Origin: Mucilaginibacter empetricola | GTDB taxonomy: Bacteria; Bacteroidota; Bacteroidia; Sphingobacteriales; Sphingobacteriaceae | Direction: 5' to 3' | Length of the DNA stretch: 64,000 nucleotides | Assembly (NCBI RefSeq): GCF_024808665.1 | Contig: NZ_JANUBZ010000002.1 | Location: 688,017 to 752,016 of the forward strand | Part shown: positions 1 to 9,537 of the stretch, piece after piece | Layout of the letters: every line of letters starts with the position of its first letter | Numbering within the stretch: position 1 is the first letter of the stretch | The notes under the pieces: generated by a model | The model's input: only the letters and a program-made list of their open reading frames with translations | The model's database searches: none | Told to the model about the DNA's origin: nothing | Translations under genes and position numbers: made by a program

Positions 1-443
1 ATAATGATATGGACAGATACCGCGACGATATTATTGATGATATGAAATGGTGCAGCGAGAACCACGTTGCTTATGTGCCATGTGTTTATCCTGGTTTCAG
101 CTGGCATAATTTGAGCCGTTATGAATTTCCTGATGATGTGAAACCGATAGCATCCATACCACGTGAGGGTGGGCGTTTTTACTGGCAAATGTTATCAACT
201 GCCATGTCGGCAGGTGCATCTATGTTGTATGTAGCCATGTTTGATGAGATAAATGAAGGTACCGCCATATTTAAAGTGAATGGCAATCCGCCGGTAACTG
301 CGCCTGGTTCAGGAACTTCCTTTGTAAAACTGGACGGGGAGCCATCAGACCAATATTTGTGGTTAACAGGCCAGGCTGCTCAGATTTTAAGAAAAGAAAA
401 GCCCCTGGTATATAAAATGCCAGAAAGAGAAGCAGTAAAATAA
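1..443 (+). CDS. GH71/99-like glycosidase, C-terminal part (5' truncated by window edge)
   Basis: The reading frame is already open at base 3, so only the last ~146 residues are visible. The segment matches the C-terminal third of the complete gene at 16003-17667: both have a tyrosine-then-PCV turn (YVPCVYPG here, YQPCVLPG there), then MLYVAMFDEINEGTA (there [14 protein letters not shown]), then a [16 protein letters not shown] strand and a YLWLTG/YYLRLTG end. The FDExNEG motif is typical of GH71/GH99-like (beta/alpha)8 proteins annotated as xylosidase/arabinosidase or endo-mannanase-like. Unlike its paralogue it stops after the barrel and has no trefoil-like repeats. The substrate cannot be read from the sequence; alpha-mannan or a similar glycan is an inference from the GH92 downstream. 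Confidence 0.7.
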   Translation, partial: NDMDRYRDDIIDDMKWCSENHVAYVPCVYPGFSWHNLSRYEFPDDVKPIASIPREGGRFYWQMLSTAMSAGASMLYVAMFDEINEGTAIFKVNGNPPVTAPGSGTSFVKLDGEPSDQYLWLTGQAAQILRKEKPLVYKMPEREAVK

Positions 444-558
444 GAGGGCATTAACGAGAATTAACCTGGTTTTCTTGTAGTGATGTAGGGGAATAATCAT
501 GTATAAATTTACCAATCAGCTACAGCAATTGATTATCTGATTAAAAGACCAGGCTAAT

Positions 559-612
559 AACCTGCTGATCGTAACTGTCGAGGTAATTACGATCAGCAGG
601 TTCTGCTTTTGA
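559..612 (+). terminator. Hairpin terminator after the GH71/99-like gene
   Basis: A perfect 16-bp stem pairs 559-574 with 587-602 around a 12-base loop, followed by a short T-rich stretch. It lies about 115 bases after the stop codon at 443 and has no other gene near it. Confidence 0.75.
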
Positions 613-909
613 TTAAATTTGTTTATACTTATTTATCGAATCTGTTTTATAAAATATATCTTTTAAGCATTTCGCAATCGATTGTATACTAAAAAGGGGC
701 AAATTTGCAGGTTAATCGGACTACTTGAACGGAATTTTCAAACAGGGCCAATTAAGAAGTTAAAATAATATCATAAATTATAAATTTATTGAAATTACTA
801 TATTAAATTTGGAATAGTAATGGCAACTTCTGTTGTGCCTTATTTATAAGCCTGTAAAAAGTATTGTATATAATACCGATCATATATACAAAGGAGCATT
901 AGACTAAGT
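613..909. other. AT-rich spacer before the kelch/SARP-like gene
   Basis: There is no ORF or RNA gene that I can support here. The only clear site is AAAGGAG at about 891-897, 12 bases before the ATG at 910, a plausible ribosome binding site. The spacer should hold the promoter of the regulator gene, but no convincing -7/-33 pair stood out. Confidence 0.4.
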
Positions 910-3507
910 ATGAGAAAACTTTACCCGGGTTTTAAAATTATTGTTTTAACCGCTGTTATTTGTGTTCTAAATAGAAATTGTTTTGGACAGAATTATGGTC
1001 TGGGTTTTTCAAGCCATGAAGTTTTTCAGGATAAACGTACTTCACTTAATCTGTGTTCTGATAAAAGCCTTTGCCTTAACGGCAATTTTGACCTTTCTTT
1101 TGATCTTTCTTTTTTGCCTTCCCGCGCTACTTATTTTGGTTACATCGTACGCATAATTGATGATGATGACCGTAATATCGATTTGACTTATAGCGCAGAG
1201 GATTCAAAAAACCATTTTAATCTTATTGCAGGTGATAAGCTAACCAATATAAAATTCAACATCCCTTTAAATAGATTGTTTAACCAATGGAACAAACTGA
1301 CGATATTGTTTGACGTTGAAAAGGATCAGCTGGTGTTTTCAAACGGATCGGATACTTTCGTTGAAAAAGGGCTGCATTTAAAAAAGAACGATTGTTACCG
1401 TATATTTTTTGGTACCAATAATTATAAACAATTTGAAACAAATGATATCCCGCCTATAAAGCTTCGTAATATCAGTATCTCACAAAAAAATGTTTTAAAA
1501 TATAGCTGGCCGTTAAACGAGGGCATGGGAACTGTAGTACATGAAGTTGTTGCTCAGCAAAATGGTTCTATAACCAATCCATTGTGGATATCAGAAATGC
1601 ACCACAACTGGCAAAAAACAAAAGATATTACAGTAGAAGGCATTGCCAGTACTGCATTCGACCAAAAAAATGAAATATTGTACCTGGTTGGTAAAGATTC
1701 GGTTTACAGTTATTCTGTTAATAGTTCGGCAATGACCAGCAGCCCGAATACCATAAAGCCAAATCTTAACCAGGGTAATCAATCGGTGTATAATCCGTAT
1801 AATAATGGTTTGTACAATTTTTTTCCTGATCAGGAAACAGTATCCAGGTACAGTTTTGAAAACAAAAGCTGGGATAAGAAATTTACACCTAACGTGGTAA
1901 CGGATTTCTGGCACGTCAACAAAATGATTTCAGGTATTGATACATCTTTATACCTGTTTGGGGGATATGGTCATTTGCAATATAAAAATACAATACAGCA
2001 ATACACTTTTAAAACCCGGCAATGGCAGCAGGTTAAGTACAAAGGCGACTTTTTTATGCCCCGTTATTTATCAGCATTAGGTGCAAATGCCAAAGGTGAT
2101 ACTGTTTATATATTAGGTGGTTACGGTAATACAAGCGGATTGCAAATACTAAACCCGAAGAATATTTATAGCATGATGCGTTTTACCATAAAAAATAAAA
2201 CGTTTAAAAAACTATTTGATTTAAAAGCCAGCAACGAGCATTTTGTTTTTGCCAGTTCCTTAATAATAAACGACAAAGAAAAAACATACTATGGGCTGGC
2301 ATTTCCGCAAAATAAATACAACACCAGTTTACAGCTTATTAAGGGATCATTAAATGACCCATCGTATAAAATTCTGACAAGTGCTATACCATATAGTTTT
2401 AATGATATACATTCCTTCGCAGATCTTTACTACTGTCCGGCGAGTAATAAATTTGTAGTAGTTACCCTGCTTAGGTTGGAGAATGATGAAACCAAAGTTA
2501 ATATTTATACCTTACTGGGGCCACCGCTTAATATTTCTGAAAACTTATCACTGGCAAAAAATGATAACTTATGGTATATTATAATTTCGATGATTTTGGT
2601 AGTGGCTGCCGGTGGGTTTATCTATTACAAAACCAAAAAAGGGAATGCACCATACACAAAACCCACAGAGGAACCTTTACCGGTTCTTCCGTCCCGGGAT
2701 GCGGTTCAACATCAGCCTGTGTATACAACTGAAAGCTTAACTTCATTAAACGAAGTGCAGAACCATGAAAATTATATCCCACTTAAAAATGCGATTCTTC
2801 TATTTGGTGATTTGCAGGTTTTTGATGCAGACGGGATAGATATAACAAAGCATTTTACGCCATTGATTAAGGAGCTGTTTTTGCTTATTTTACTATACTC
2901 AATAAAAAGGGGCAGGGGTTTAAGTTCTGAAAAATTGAATGAAATACTTTGGTTTGATAAGTCGGCCAAAAGCGCCAGGAACAACCGTTCGGTAAATATT
3001 GCAAAACTTAAATCGCTTTTAGATAAAATACAGGATTGCCATCTTTCAAAGGATACAGGTTATTGGAAAATTGATGTGGATTATGATAAAATTCATGTTG
3101 ATTATTATAATTACCTGAATATTGTTAAGGATAAGAAGAAACTTGATGAACAAAAAATTAAATCTCTTTTTGAAATAACCCGCAGGGGTAATTTCCTGTC
3201 AAACAATGATTATGAGTGGCTGGATACTTTTAAAGCAGAAATTTCAAACGAGGTAATTGATACTTTCCTTCATTATGCACAATCGTCTCAACCCTATAAT
3301 GCTGAGTTTTTAATAGAGATAGCTAATTTTATTTTTTACTTTGATCCGGTGAACGAAGAATCAATGATACTAAAGTGCAAGGCCTTATCAACGCTGGGTA
3401 AACACTCACTTGCAAAAAATACTTTTGAGAGTTTCGTTAAAGAATATAAAATAATTTATGATGAAGATTTTAAACGGGATTTTCATGATATTTTGATACA
3501 ACATTAA
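910..3507 (+). CDS. Membrane-anchored kelch-like sensor with SARP-type cytoplasmic DNA-binding domain
   Basis: The 865-residue protein reads as a one-piece transmembrane regulator. Residues 1-27 are a signal peptide ending FGQ. Residues 30-215 look like a LamG/concanavalin-type beta-sandwich, and 230-510 contain kelch-like blades (LYLFGGYGH, VYILGGYGN). A single membrane helix lies at about 554-574, followed by basic KTKKG. The cytoplasmic part has a winged-helix resembling OmpR/SARP effector domains (about 622-715, with the core LFLLILLYSIKRGRGLSSEK) and a BTAD/TPR-like helical end (720-865). A periplasmic propeller would sense a ligand and the inner domain would control transcription. It is followed by a GH92 and SusC/SusD locus, so those are candidate targets. 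The architecture is seen; ligand and targets are inferred. A galactose-oxidase annotation would be misleading, since no catalytic metal ligands are evident. Confidence 0.65.
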   Translation: MRKLYPGFKIIVLTAVICVLNRNCFGQNYGLGFSSHEVFQDKRTSLNLCSDKSLCLNGNFDLSFDLSFLPSRATYFGYIVRIIDDDDRNIDLTYSAEDSKNHFNLIAGDKLTNIKFNIPLNRLFNQWNKLTILFDVEKDQLVFSNGSDTFVEKGLHLKKNDCYRIFFGTNNYKQFETNDIPPIKLRNISISQKNVLKYSWPLNEGMGTVVHEVVAQQNGSITNPLWISEMHHNWQKTKDITVEGIASTAFDQKNEILYLVGKDSVYSYSVNSSAMTSSPNTIKPNLNQGNQSVYNPYNNGLYNFFPDQETVSRYSFENKSWDKKFTPNVVTDFWHVNKMISGIDTSLYLFGGYGHLQYKNTIQQYTFKTRQWQQVKYKGDFFMPRYLSALGANAKGDTVYILGGYGNTSGLQILNPKNIYSMMRFTIKNKTFKKLFDLKASNEHFVFASSLIINDKEKTYYGLAFPQNKYNTSLQLIKGSLNDPSYKILTSAIPYSFNDIHSFADLYYCPASNKFVVVTLLRLENDETKVNIYTLLGPPLNISENLSLAKNDNLWYIIISMILVVAAGGFIYYKTKKGNAPYTKPTEEPLPVLPSRDAVQHQPVYTTESLTSLNEVQNHENYIPLKNAILLFGDLQVFDADGIDITKHFTPLIKELFLLILLYSIKRGRGLSSEKLNEILWFDKSAKSARNNRSVNIAKLKSLLDKIQDCHLSKDTGYWKIDVDYDKIHVDYYNYLNIVKDKKKLDEQKIKSLFEITRRGNFLSNNDYEWLDTFKAEISNEVIDTFLHYAQSSQPYNAEFLIEIANFIFYFDPVNEESMILKCKALSTLGKHSLAKNTFESFVKEYKIIYDEDFKRDFHDILIQH

Positions 3508-3583
3508 TAATCTTCCATATTTCTCTTCCTGTTTTTTAAAAAAGCCTTAATAAATGTTAATTATAGAGCATAATAATGCTTTA

Positions 3584-3612
3584 TTAATACTTTCATTAAT
3601 CTTTTATTAACT
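3584..3612 (+). promoter_or_regulatory. Periodic TTAA box A upstream of the first GH92
   Basis: Within the 313-base spacer 3508-3820, TTAA occurs at 3584, 3596 and 3607 inside ATTAAT/ATTAAC units, with spacings of 12 and 11 bp. The stretch CATTAATCTTTT followed by TTAA is shared exactly with box B at 6376. It lies about 210 bases before the ATG of the GH92 gene. It is the least regular member of the set and has no good -7 element at the expected distance. Nothing else was recognised in this spacer. Confidence 0.4.
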
Positions 3613-3820
3613 ATTAAAGGTTTAATTAGTTCCCTGAAAGGCCACCAGTAAATAATAAATTAACGTGGCACGGTCATACTGAAGACTGATTATAAACCAA
3701 AAAGGATTTACTTCCGGATGCATACGCAATTAATTGCTGAATATCATTCGGTACGAATTTCTATTAGTTGATAGCCTGTTTAATATATGATCATTTGAAG
3801 GATACTATAAAACCTAATAA

Positions 3821-6085
3821 ATGAACAAACACAACCTAAAGCCATTAATAGCTGTTTCATTACACCTGTTACTAATTTGCTGCTTCTGTTTAACCGCATC
3901 TGCTCAAAATGACGATGAAAATGCGGGCAGTGGTAACCTAAAATACATCGACCCGCGTATCGGTAACGTTGGGCAATTGCTGGAGCCTACACGGCCAACA
4001 GTTCAGCTGCCTCACCAGGTTATAAGAATGTATCCGCAAAGAAACGATTACATTGACGATCAGATCTCCAGTTTTCCATTAACAATAGTTTCTCATCGTT
4101 TGGGGCAGGTATTTGCGCTTAAGCCATCAGTAAAACCGCTTTCATTGGCGGCCTGGGATCAAAAACTCACCTTTGATCATGATTTGGAAGTGACACGACC
4201 GTGGTACTATTCCACCTATTTAGTGGATGATGATATGAATGTTGAGTTTACTCCCGGCAAAAAGGCGGCGATATTCCGTTTTGCGTTCCCGCATAATTCA
4301 GCAAATAAAAGCCTTCTTTTCAGCCTGTATAATGACGGAGCAGGTGGTTGGCATTTTAACGGAGGTAGTGAAATGCAGGGAATAGAAACTTATCATGATG
4401 ATATAAAAGTTTATATGTACGGTGCTTTTAGCATAGCAGGTAAGACCGGTACAGTTAAAACAGGGAAATTAAATACTGATGATTCAGCAAATGGTAATGA
4501 TGTGAAAGCATGGATCTCATTTCCTCAAAACTCACCTGATACGATTGAATTTAAATATGCGATATCCTACATTAGTGTTGAACAGGCTAAGGAAAATTTC
4601 GATAACGAAGTTAAAAACAAATCTTTTGAAGACATTAAACGGGTTGCTGAAGAAACCTGGGCAAAAGTTGTTGATCAGATAAAAGTTACGGGGGGCACTG
4701 AGGCGCAAAAGAGATCGTTTTATACAGCGCTGTACCGTTGTAATGAGCGAATGGTAGATATATCCGAAAATAATAAATATTACAGTGGCTACGATAAAAA
4801 GGTACATACCAGCACCCGTCCGTTTTATGTTGATGACTGGATTTGGGATACTTACCTCGCACTGCATCCGTTAAGGGCCATACTGGATCCCGCGCTCGAG
4901 CAGGATATGGTTAACTCCTACGTAACACAATACGAGCAAGGCGGATGGATGCCAACCTTTCCTGTGCTTTTTGGTGATAATCCCTGCATGAATGCTTTTC
5001 ACTCCTCGGTCATGATCCTTGATGATTATCGCAAAGGCATAAGGGGTTTTGATAGCTTAAAGGCTTATGAAGGGATGCTAAAAAACGCAACCCAGGCAAC
5101 TATGTTGCCGTGGAGGAATGGACCGAAAACCGCATTAGATGATTTTTACTATAAAAACGGTTATTATCCGGCTTTACATCCCGGCGAAAAGGAAACCATA
5201 GCATTGGTAAACCCATTTGAAAAAAGGCAGGCTGTAGCTGTAACCCTTGGTGGTAGCTACGATGATTGGGCGGTTGCACAGATGGCAAAAGATTTGGGCA
5301 AAGATGATGATTATAAAAAATTTAGCCTGCGTGCGCTCAATTACAAAAACCTGTGGAATAATAATGTTAAAATGTTTATTCCAAAGGACAGCAAGGGTAA
5401 CTGGATAAATATTGACCCCAAGTTTGACGGCGGTATGGGTGGCCGGGATTATTATGATGAAAATAATGGCTGGACGTATTTGTGGCAGGTGCAATATGAT
5501 GTGAAAGGTTTGATGACGCTTATGGGCGGTAAAACGTTGTTTGAAAATAAGCTCGATCAATTATACCGTGAAAGCCTGGACAGAAGTAAATATGAGTTTT
5601 GGAGTAAATTTCCGGATGCAACCGGCCTGGTAGGGCAGTTTTCCATGGGTAATGAACCAAGTTTTATGATCCCATATCTTTATAATTTTACCAATTCGCC
5701 ATGGAAAACGCAGAGCCGTGTAAGATTTTTACTGGATGTATGGTATAAGGATACCATTTTTGGTATTCCGGGTGATGAGGATGGTGGTGGGATGTCGGCG
5801 TTCGTAGTGTTTTCATCTATGGGCTTTTACCCTGTTACTCCCGGTGTTCCCGTGTATACAATCGGCAGTCCTGTGTTTAAAAAGGTAACTATTGATCTGC
5901 CGGGTGGCAAACAATTTACCTTGATTGCCAATAATTGCTCGGTTAAAAATAAATATATCCAAAGTGCAAAATTTAATGGCGAACCCTTAAATACACCATG
6001 GTTTACCCATGCACAACTGGTTGCAGGCGGAACCCTTGAACTTGAAATGGGACCGAAGCCTAATAAAAGCTGGGGCGTTCAATAA
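3821..6085 (+). CDS. GH92-family alpha-mannosidase-like enzyme, divergent motif variant
   Basis: GH92 enzymes are calcium-dependent exo-alpha-mannosidases, and some members act on mannosyl-phosphate linkages. The 754-residue product has a signal peptide (about residues 1-28, ending SAQN) and both GH92 domains. Recognisable blocks are YIDPRIGNVG at the N terminus, ENNGWTYLWQVQYDVKGL, GNEPSFMIPYLYN, and the C-terminal GDEDGGGMSAFVVFSSMGFY. The second GH92 of this window (48178) has GNEDVGQMSAWYVLSALGFY at that place, so Gln is replaced by Gly and Trp by Phe here. This marks a different subgroup and perhaps a different linkage. The gene follows a TTAA box and precedes SusC/SusD, so it probably works in the periplasm or at the surface on a mannose-containing, possibly phosphorylated, glycan. 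Family certain; specificity inferred. Confidence 0.85.
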   Translation: MNKHNLKPLIAVSLHLLLICCFCLTASAQNDDENAGSGNLKYIDPRIGNVGQLLEPTRPTVQLPHQVIRMYPQRNDYIDDQISSFPLTIVSHRLGQVFALKPSVKPLSLAAWDQKLTFDHDLEVTRPWYYSTYLVDDDMNVEFTPGKKAAIFRFAFPHNSANKSLLFSLYNDGAGGWHFNGGSEMQGIETYHDDIKVYMYGAFSIAGKTGTVKTGKLNTDDSANGNDVKAWISFPQNSPDTIEFKYAISYISVEQAKENFDNEVKNKSFEDIKRVAEETWAKVVDQIKVTGGTEAQKRSFYTALYRCNERMVDISENNKYYSGYDKKVHTSTRPFYVDDWIWDTYLALHPLRAILDPALEQDMVNSYVTQYEQGGWMPTFPVLFGDNPCMNAFHSSVMILDDYRKGIRGFDSLKAYEGMLKNATQATMLPWRNGPKTALDDFYYKNGYYPALHPGEKETIALVNPFEKRQAVAVTLGGSYDDWAVAQMAKDLGKDDDYKKFSLRALNYKNLWNNNVKMFIPKDSKGNWINIDPKFDGGMGGRDYYDENNGWTYLWQVQYDVKGLMTLMGGKTLFENKLDQLYRESLDRSKYEFWSKFPDATGLVGQFSMGNEPSFMIPYLYNFTNSPWKTQSRVRFLLDVWYKDTIFGIPGDEDGGGMSAFVVFSSMGFYPVTPGVPVYTIGSPVFKKVTIDLPGGKQFTLIANNCSVKNKYIQSAKFNGEPLNTPWFTHAQLVAGGTLELEMGPKPNKSWGVQ

Positions 6086-6120
6086 CCTGTTTGTCCTGTA
6101 ATTTTATATCTATGAGTGGT

Positions 6121-6151
6121 CCGGCCCGGTTTATCCTGGCCGGGCTTTTTA
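6121..6151 (+). terminator. Terminator after the first GH92
   Basis: GCCCGG (6124-6129) pairs with CCGGGC (6140-6145) and is followed by five T. It lies 40 bases after the stop codon. Confidence 0.7.
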
Positions 6152-6354
6152 TTTACTTATGATATATAGTATTTAATATATTTATTTATGAATGATACTT
6201 AGAATGATTGATCGAAATGATTATAAGAACCAGTTTATGCATAATTGAAACATAATTAATACTATTTCTCATATATGCTAATTGTTTTGTATTAAATGAC
6301 TTATGAATAGCTGATTTGATATAATTAAGTATCTGATATTCAGTTATTTGATCG

Positions 6355-6422
6355 TTAATTAATTCTTATCAATCCCATTAATCTTTTGTTAATACTTTAT
6401 TAATTGGGGTATTTTACTTTCG
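6355..6422 (+). promoter_or_regulatory. Periodic TTAA box B with -7-like element, promoter of SusC/SusD 1
   Basis: TTAA occurs at 6378, 6389 and 6400, exactly 11 bp apart. TTAT at 6366 and TTAA at 6355 extend the series upstream to five near-periodic units. TACTTTCG at 6415-6422 is one mismatch from the Bacteroidota -7 element TAnnTTTG and starts 15 bp after the last repeat, the same spacing as in box D. An array of half-sites one helical turn apart directly upstream of a -7 element suits an activator that replaces the -33 contact. The rest of the 6086-6467 spacer holds the terminator at 6121 and AT-rich sequence with no ORF. Confidence 0.5.
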
Positions 6423-6467
6423 ATCTATCAATTATTAACCCACTTTATTAACCAAAATTAAACCAGA

Positions 6468-9400
6468 ATGAAAAGACTTTTATTTATGTTACTGGTATGT
6501 TGTATTGTGCTCGGAAGCAATGCAGCGTTTGCACTCGTAAGGAGTGACCAGACAAATTCTCCGCACCCGCCTGCCGACATCAGCGGAACTGTGAAAGACA
6601 GTAAGGGAGAGGCCCTGCCGGGGGTAACTGTCAAAATTGAAGGAACATCCTTTGGAACCGTTACTGACGGTAAAGGCAACTTTCATTTACATGTAAATGA
6701 TGGTGCCGTACTTGTTTTTACCTTTATTGGGTATACTGAACAAAAAATACCCTTTACCGGGCAAACTTCATTAAATGTTGTATTGCAGGAAGCATCAAAT
6801 ATGCTAAATGAAGTTGTGGCTGTTGGTTACGGTACACAAAAGAGAAGTAATGTTACCGGAGCATCCAGCACCATATCGGCAAAAGAGGTTGCTAAACGCC
6901 CATTGGAAAACGTATCTCAGGCATTACAGGGTACCGTATCGGGTGTGGCCGTTACCAGCACAAGTGGGCAGCCGGGGCGCGATCCCAGCATTATCATCCG
7001 TGGTGTAAATACAATTACAGGTGGCACAACACCCTTATATGTAATTGATGGATATATTGGTGGTGGCCCTGATGTAAACGTAAATGATATCGCATCTATC
7101 GAAGTATTAAAAGATGCGGCCGCGACTGCAATTTATGGATCAAGAGGTTCAAATGGCGTTGTGCTCATCACTACAAAATCAGGCCAGGCAGGTAAAACGG
7201 TAATCAATTTTGATGCATGGTTTCAAAAAGGTGAAATACCTAAAGAACTTGATTTAATGGACGCTTATGATTTTGCCCGTTCGGTAAATGCGCAATATGT
7301 AGCTACGGGCAGTTTGGCTCCTTTTTCGCAACAACAGTTAGCTGGTTACCAAACAAATGGCGGTACCGATTGGCAACGCGCAATACAACAAAAGCCATTT
7401 GTACAAAATTATCAGCTTGATGTTTCAGGGGGCTCTGAAAATGTAAAATACCGCGTATCGTTAAACTACCTTGATCAACCTGGATTAATACTTAACCAAT
7501 GGTATAAGGATACAAAATTCAGAAGTACTATTGACGCAAAGCTTAATGACAGGATGGACCTAAGAATTATTGTTGCTGCAAGTTTACCGCAGAGCCATAA
7601 TAATAGCTACAACGGTGGCTTGCTTGATCCTTTTAACCTTGCAGCTGAATACGATCCTTTGTCGCCTATCAGAAACCCTGATGGTTCATTTGTACAGAGT
7701 GCTCCCTATGCTTCTATACAACCCAATCCCATTGCACAGGCTCTTAGCCAGTCAGTCGATAATAGCAGTACTAATGTTGACGGGCAGCTATCATTTAATT
7801 ATCACATTATTGATGGCTTAACTTTCACATCTAATGATGTATATAATCTTGGATGGAGCCTTAATCAAAGCGTTTTCGGCCCGGGAACGGGAAGTTATAT
7901 CAATCACTCTGATTATGCAGATGTTAACTCAAGTAAAAACACCAGTTACATAACAAGTAATTACCTTACTTATAGAAAGACATTTGGCGACCATTCAATA
8001 ACAGCAACTGCATTATATGAGCAATCGCAGGATAACGGGGTTAATGTTGATGCCCGGTCAAATAACCTGTCTACCTACAACCTGGGCTATTATAACCTGG
8101 CTTTAGGCGGAACACAGTTGACATCATCAGGCTATGGTGCAGATGGCTTAATATCCTACATGGCACGTGTTAATTATGCATATAAAGAGAAATACGAAAT
8201 ATCAGCCAGTATTCGCGATGATGGTTCTTCACACCTCACTCAAAAATACAGCACCTTCCCATCAGTTGGTTTAAGCTGGAATGTTGGTAAAGAGGACTTT
8301 TTAGCCAACTCGCCAGTGTTCTCTAATTTTAAAATCCGTGGTACTTATGGCCAAACAGGTAACCAGTCTGTAGGGGCTTATTCAAGTATTGCACAAATTA
8401 GTACAGGGGGTAATCCCTCTACCGCTTATTACTATAGTGGTGCCGGCGGGCCTGCAAGTAATGCTACTTTTTTAGGCACACCTGCGCCAAAATCACTGAA
8501 ATGGGAGGTTAAAACTGCCTATGATCTGGGTGTTGACATGTCATTTTTAAAAGGACGTATAACTTTTGTAGCAGATGCTTATACCAATAAAGTGAATGAC
8601 CTATTATACAATGTACCTATCCCGCAATACCTGGGTGGTGGGAATGTTCAAAGTAACATTGGTAGTATAGGTAATAAAGGTTTAGAGTTTGCCCTGGGAG
8701 GAACTCCAATTTCTGCAGGAAAATTTAAGTGGACTACTAATTTTAATGTATCCATGAACCGTAATAAAGTTCTTAGCTTACAAGGTATAAACAACATTAC
8801 AGATGGTTTTGGCATCATTAAAGTAGGGTTGCCATTAGGTGAATTTTATGGATATAAATTCCTGGGTACCTGGAAAACAAATCAAGCCGCTCAGGCAGCA
8901 TTATATGGCGAAAAACCGGGAGATGCAAGGTATGCCGACCTAAACGACGACAATGCGATAACATCAGCAGATTATGAGCCACTGGGTAATGCAACGCCAA
9001 GGTACTCTTATGGTTTTATTAATGACCTTACCTATGGCCATTTCACGCTAAGCTTTATGTTTCAGGGCGAGCAGGGCAATCAGATCTTCTCTCAAACCCT
9101 TGCCTACCTTTGGGGCGGTTTAGGTGATATGAAGAACGCTACACTTGCGCAAGCGGTACCCGAAAATCTGTGGACACCGCAAAACCAAACAAATAATCCT
9201 GCATGGAGCAACACCAGCCATAACGAAAACAATAGCAGCAGATATGTATATGATGCAAGTTATTGCAAATTAAAAAACTTATCGCTTGCCTATCATATAC
9301 CTACTGAGCTGTTGAGCAGAATTAAAGCGAGAAGCTTAGAAGTATATGTAAGCGGTCAGAATTTATTTACAATTACTAAATTCCCTGGATATGACCCGGA

Positions 9401-9497
9401 AGTATACAATGGCAATACCACTAATGACCAGGGACAGGAATTTGGAGTAATACCTAATCCGAGAACATTCACTGCCGGATTCAGGCTTGGTTTATAA
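6468..9497 (+). CDS. SusC/RagA-family TonB-dependent outer-membrane receptor (no STN domain)
   Basis: SusC proteins import glycans across the outer membrane under a SusD lid. The 1009-residue product has a signal peptide (about 1-22), a carboxypeptidase-D-like domain (ISGTVKDSKGEALPGVTVKI, about 39-110), the plug (NEVVAVGYGTQKR, then IRGVNTITGG, PLYVIDG, IEVLKDAAATAIYGSRGSNGV) and a long beta-barrel ending in an aromatic strand FTAGFRLGL. It has no N-terminal STN domain, so unlike the other two SusC proteins here it should not signal through FecR. It pairs with the SusD 40 bases downstream. Box B upstream points to control by a DNA-binding activator. Confidence 0.95.
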   Translation: MKRLLFMLLVCCIVLGSNAAFALVRSDQTNSPHPPADISGTVKDSKGEALPGVTVKIEGTSFGTVTDGKGNFHLHVNDGAVLVFTFIGYTEQKIPFTGQTSLNVVLQEASNMLNEVVAVGYGTQKRSNVTGASSTISAKEVAKRPLENVSQALQGTVSGVAVTSTSGQPGRDPSIIIRGVNTITGGTTPLYVIDGYIGGGPDVNVNDIASIEVLKDAAATAIYGSRGSNGVVLITTKSGQAGKTVINFDAWFQKGEIPKELDLMDAYDFARSVNAQYVATGSLAPFSQQQLAGYQTNGGTDWQRAIQQKPFVQNYQLDVSGGSENVKYRVSLNYLDQPGLILNQWYKDTKFRSTIDAKLNDRMDLRIIVAASLPQSHNNSYNGGLLDPFNLAAEYDPLSPIRNPDGSFVQSAPYASIQPNPIAQALSQSVDNSSTNVDGQLSFNYHIIDGLTFTSNDVYNLGWSLNQSVFGPGTGSYINHSDYADVNSSKNTSYITSNYLTYRKTFGDHSITATALYEQSQDNGVNVDARSNNLSTYNLGYYNLALGGTQLTSSGYGADGLISYMARVNYAYKEKYEISASIRDDGSSHLTQKYSTFPSVGLSWNVGKEDFLANSPVFSNFKIRGTYGQTGNQSVGAYSSIAQISTGGNPSTAYYYSGAGGPASNATFLGTPAPKSLKWEVKTAYDLGVDMSFLKGRITFVADAYTNKVNDLLYNVPIPQYLGGGNVQSNIGSIGNKGLEFALGGTPISAGKFKWTTNFNVSMNRNKVLSLQGINNITDGFGIIKVGLPLGEFYGYKFLGTWKTNQAAQAALYGEKPGDARYADLNDDNAITSADYEPLGNATPRYSYGFINDLTYGHFTLSFMFQGEQGNQIFSQTLAYLWGGLGDMKNATLAQAVPENLWTPQNQTNNPAWSNTSHNENNSSRYVYDASYCKLKNLSLAYHIPTELLSRIKARSLEVYVSGQNLFTITKFPGYDPEVYNGNTTNDQGQEFGVIPNPRTFTAGFRLGL

Positions 9498-9537
9498 GGC
9501 ATTATTGTAATAATTAATTATTCATAAAAACACAAAA

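Noticed and set aside
451..466. TTAACG and TTAACC direct repeats near the end of the first gene
   Set aside because: The spacing is 10 bp, there are only two units, and no gene start follows closely. It does not match the 11-bp series.
910..3507. Galactose oxidase enzyme
   Set aside because: Kelch-like blades are present, but I see no copper-ligand pattern, and the chain continues into a membrane helix and a DNA-binding domain.
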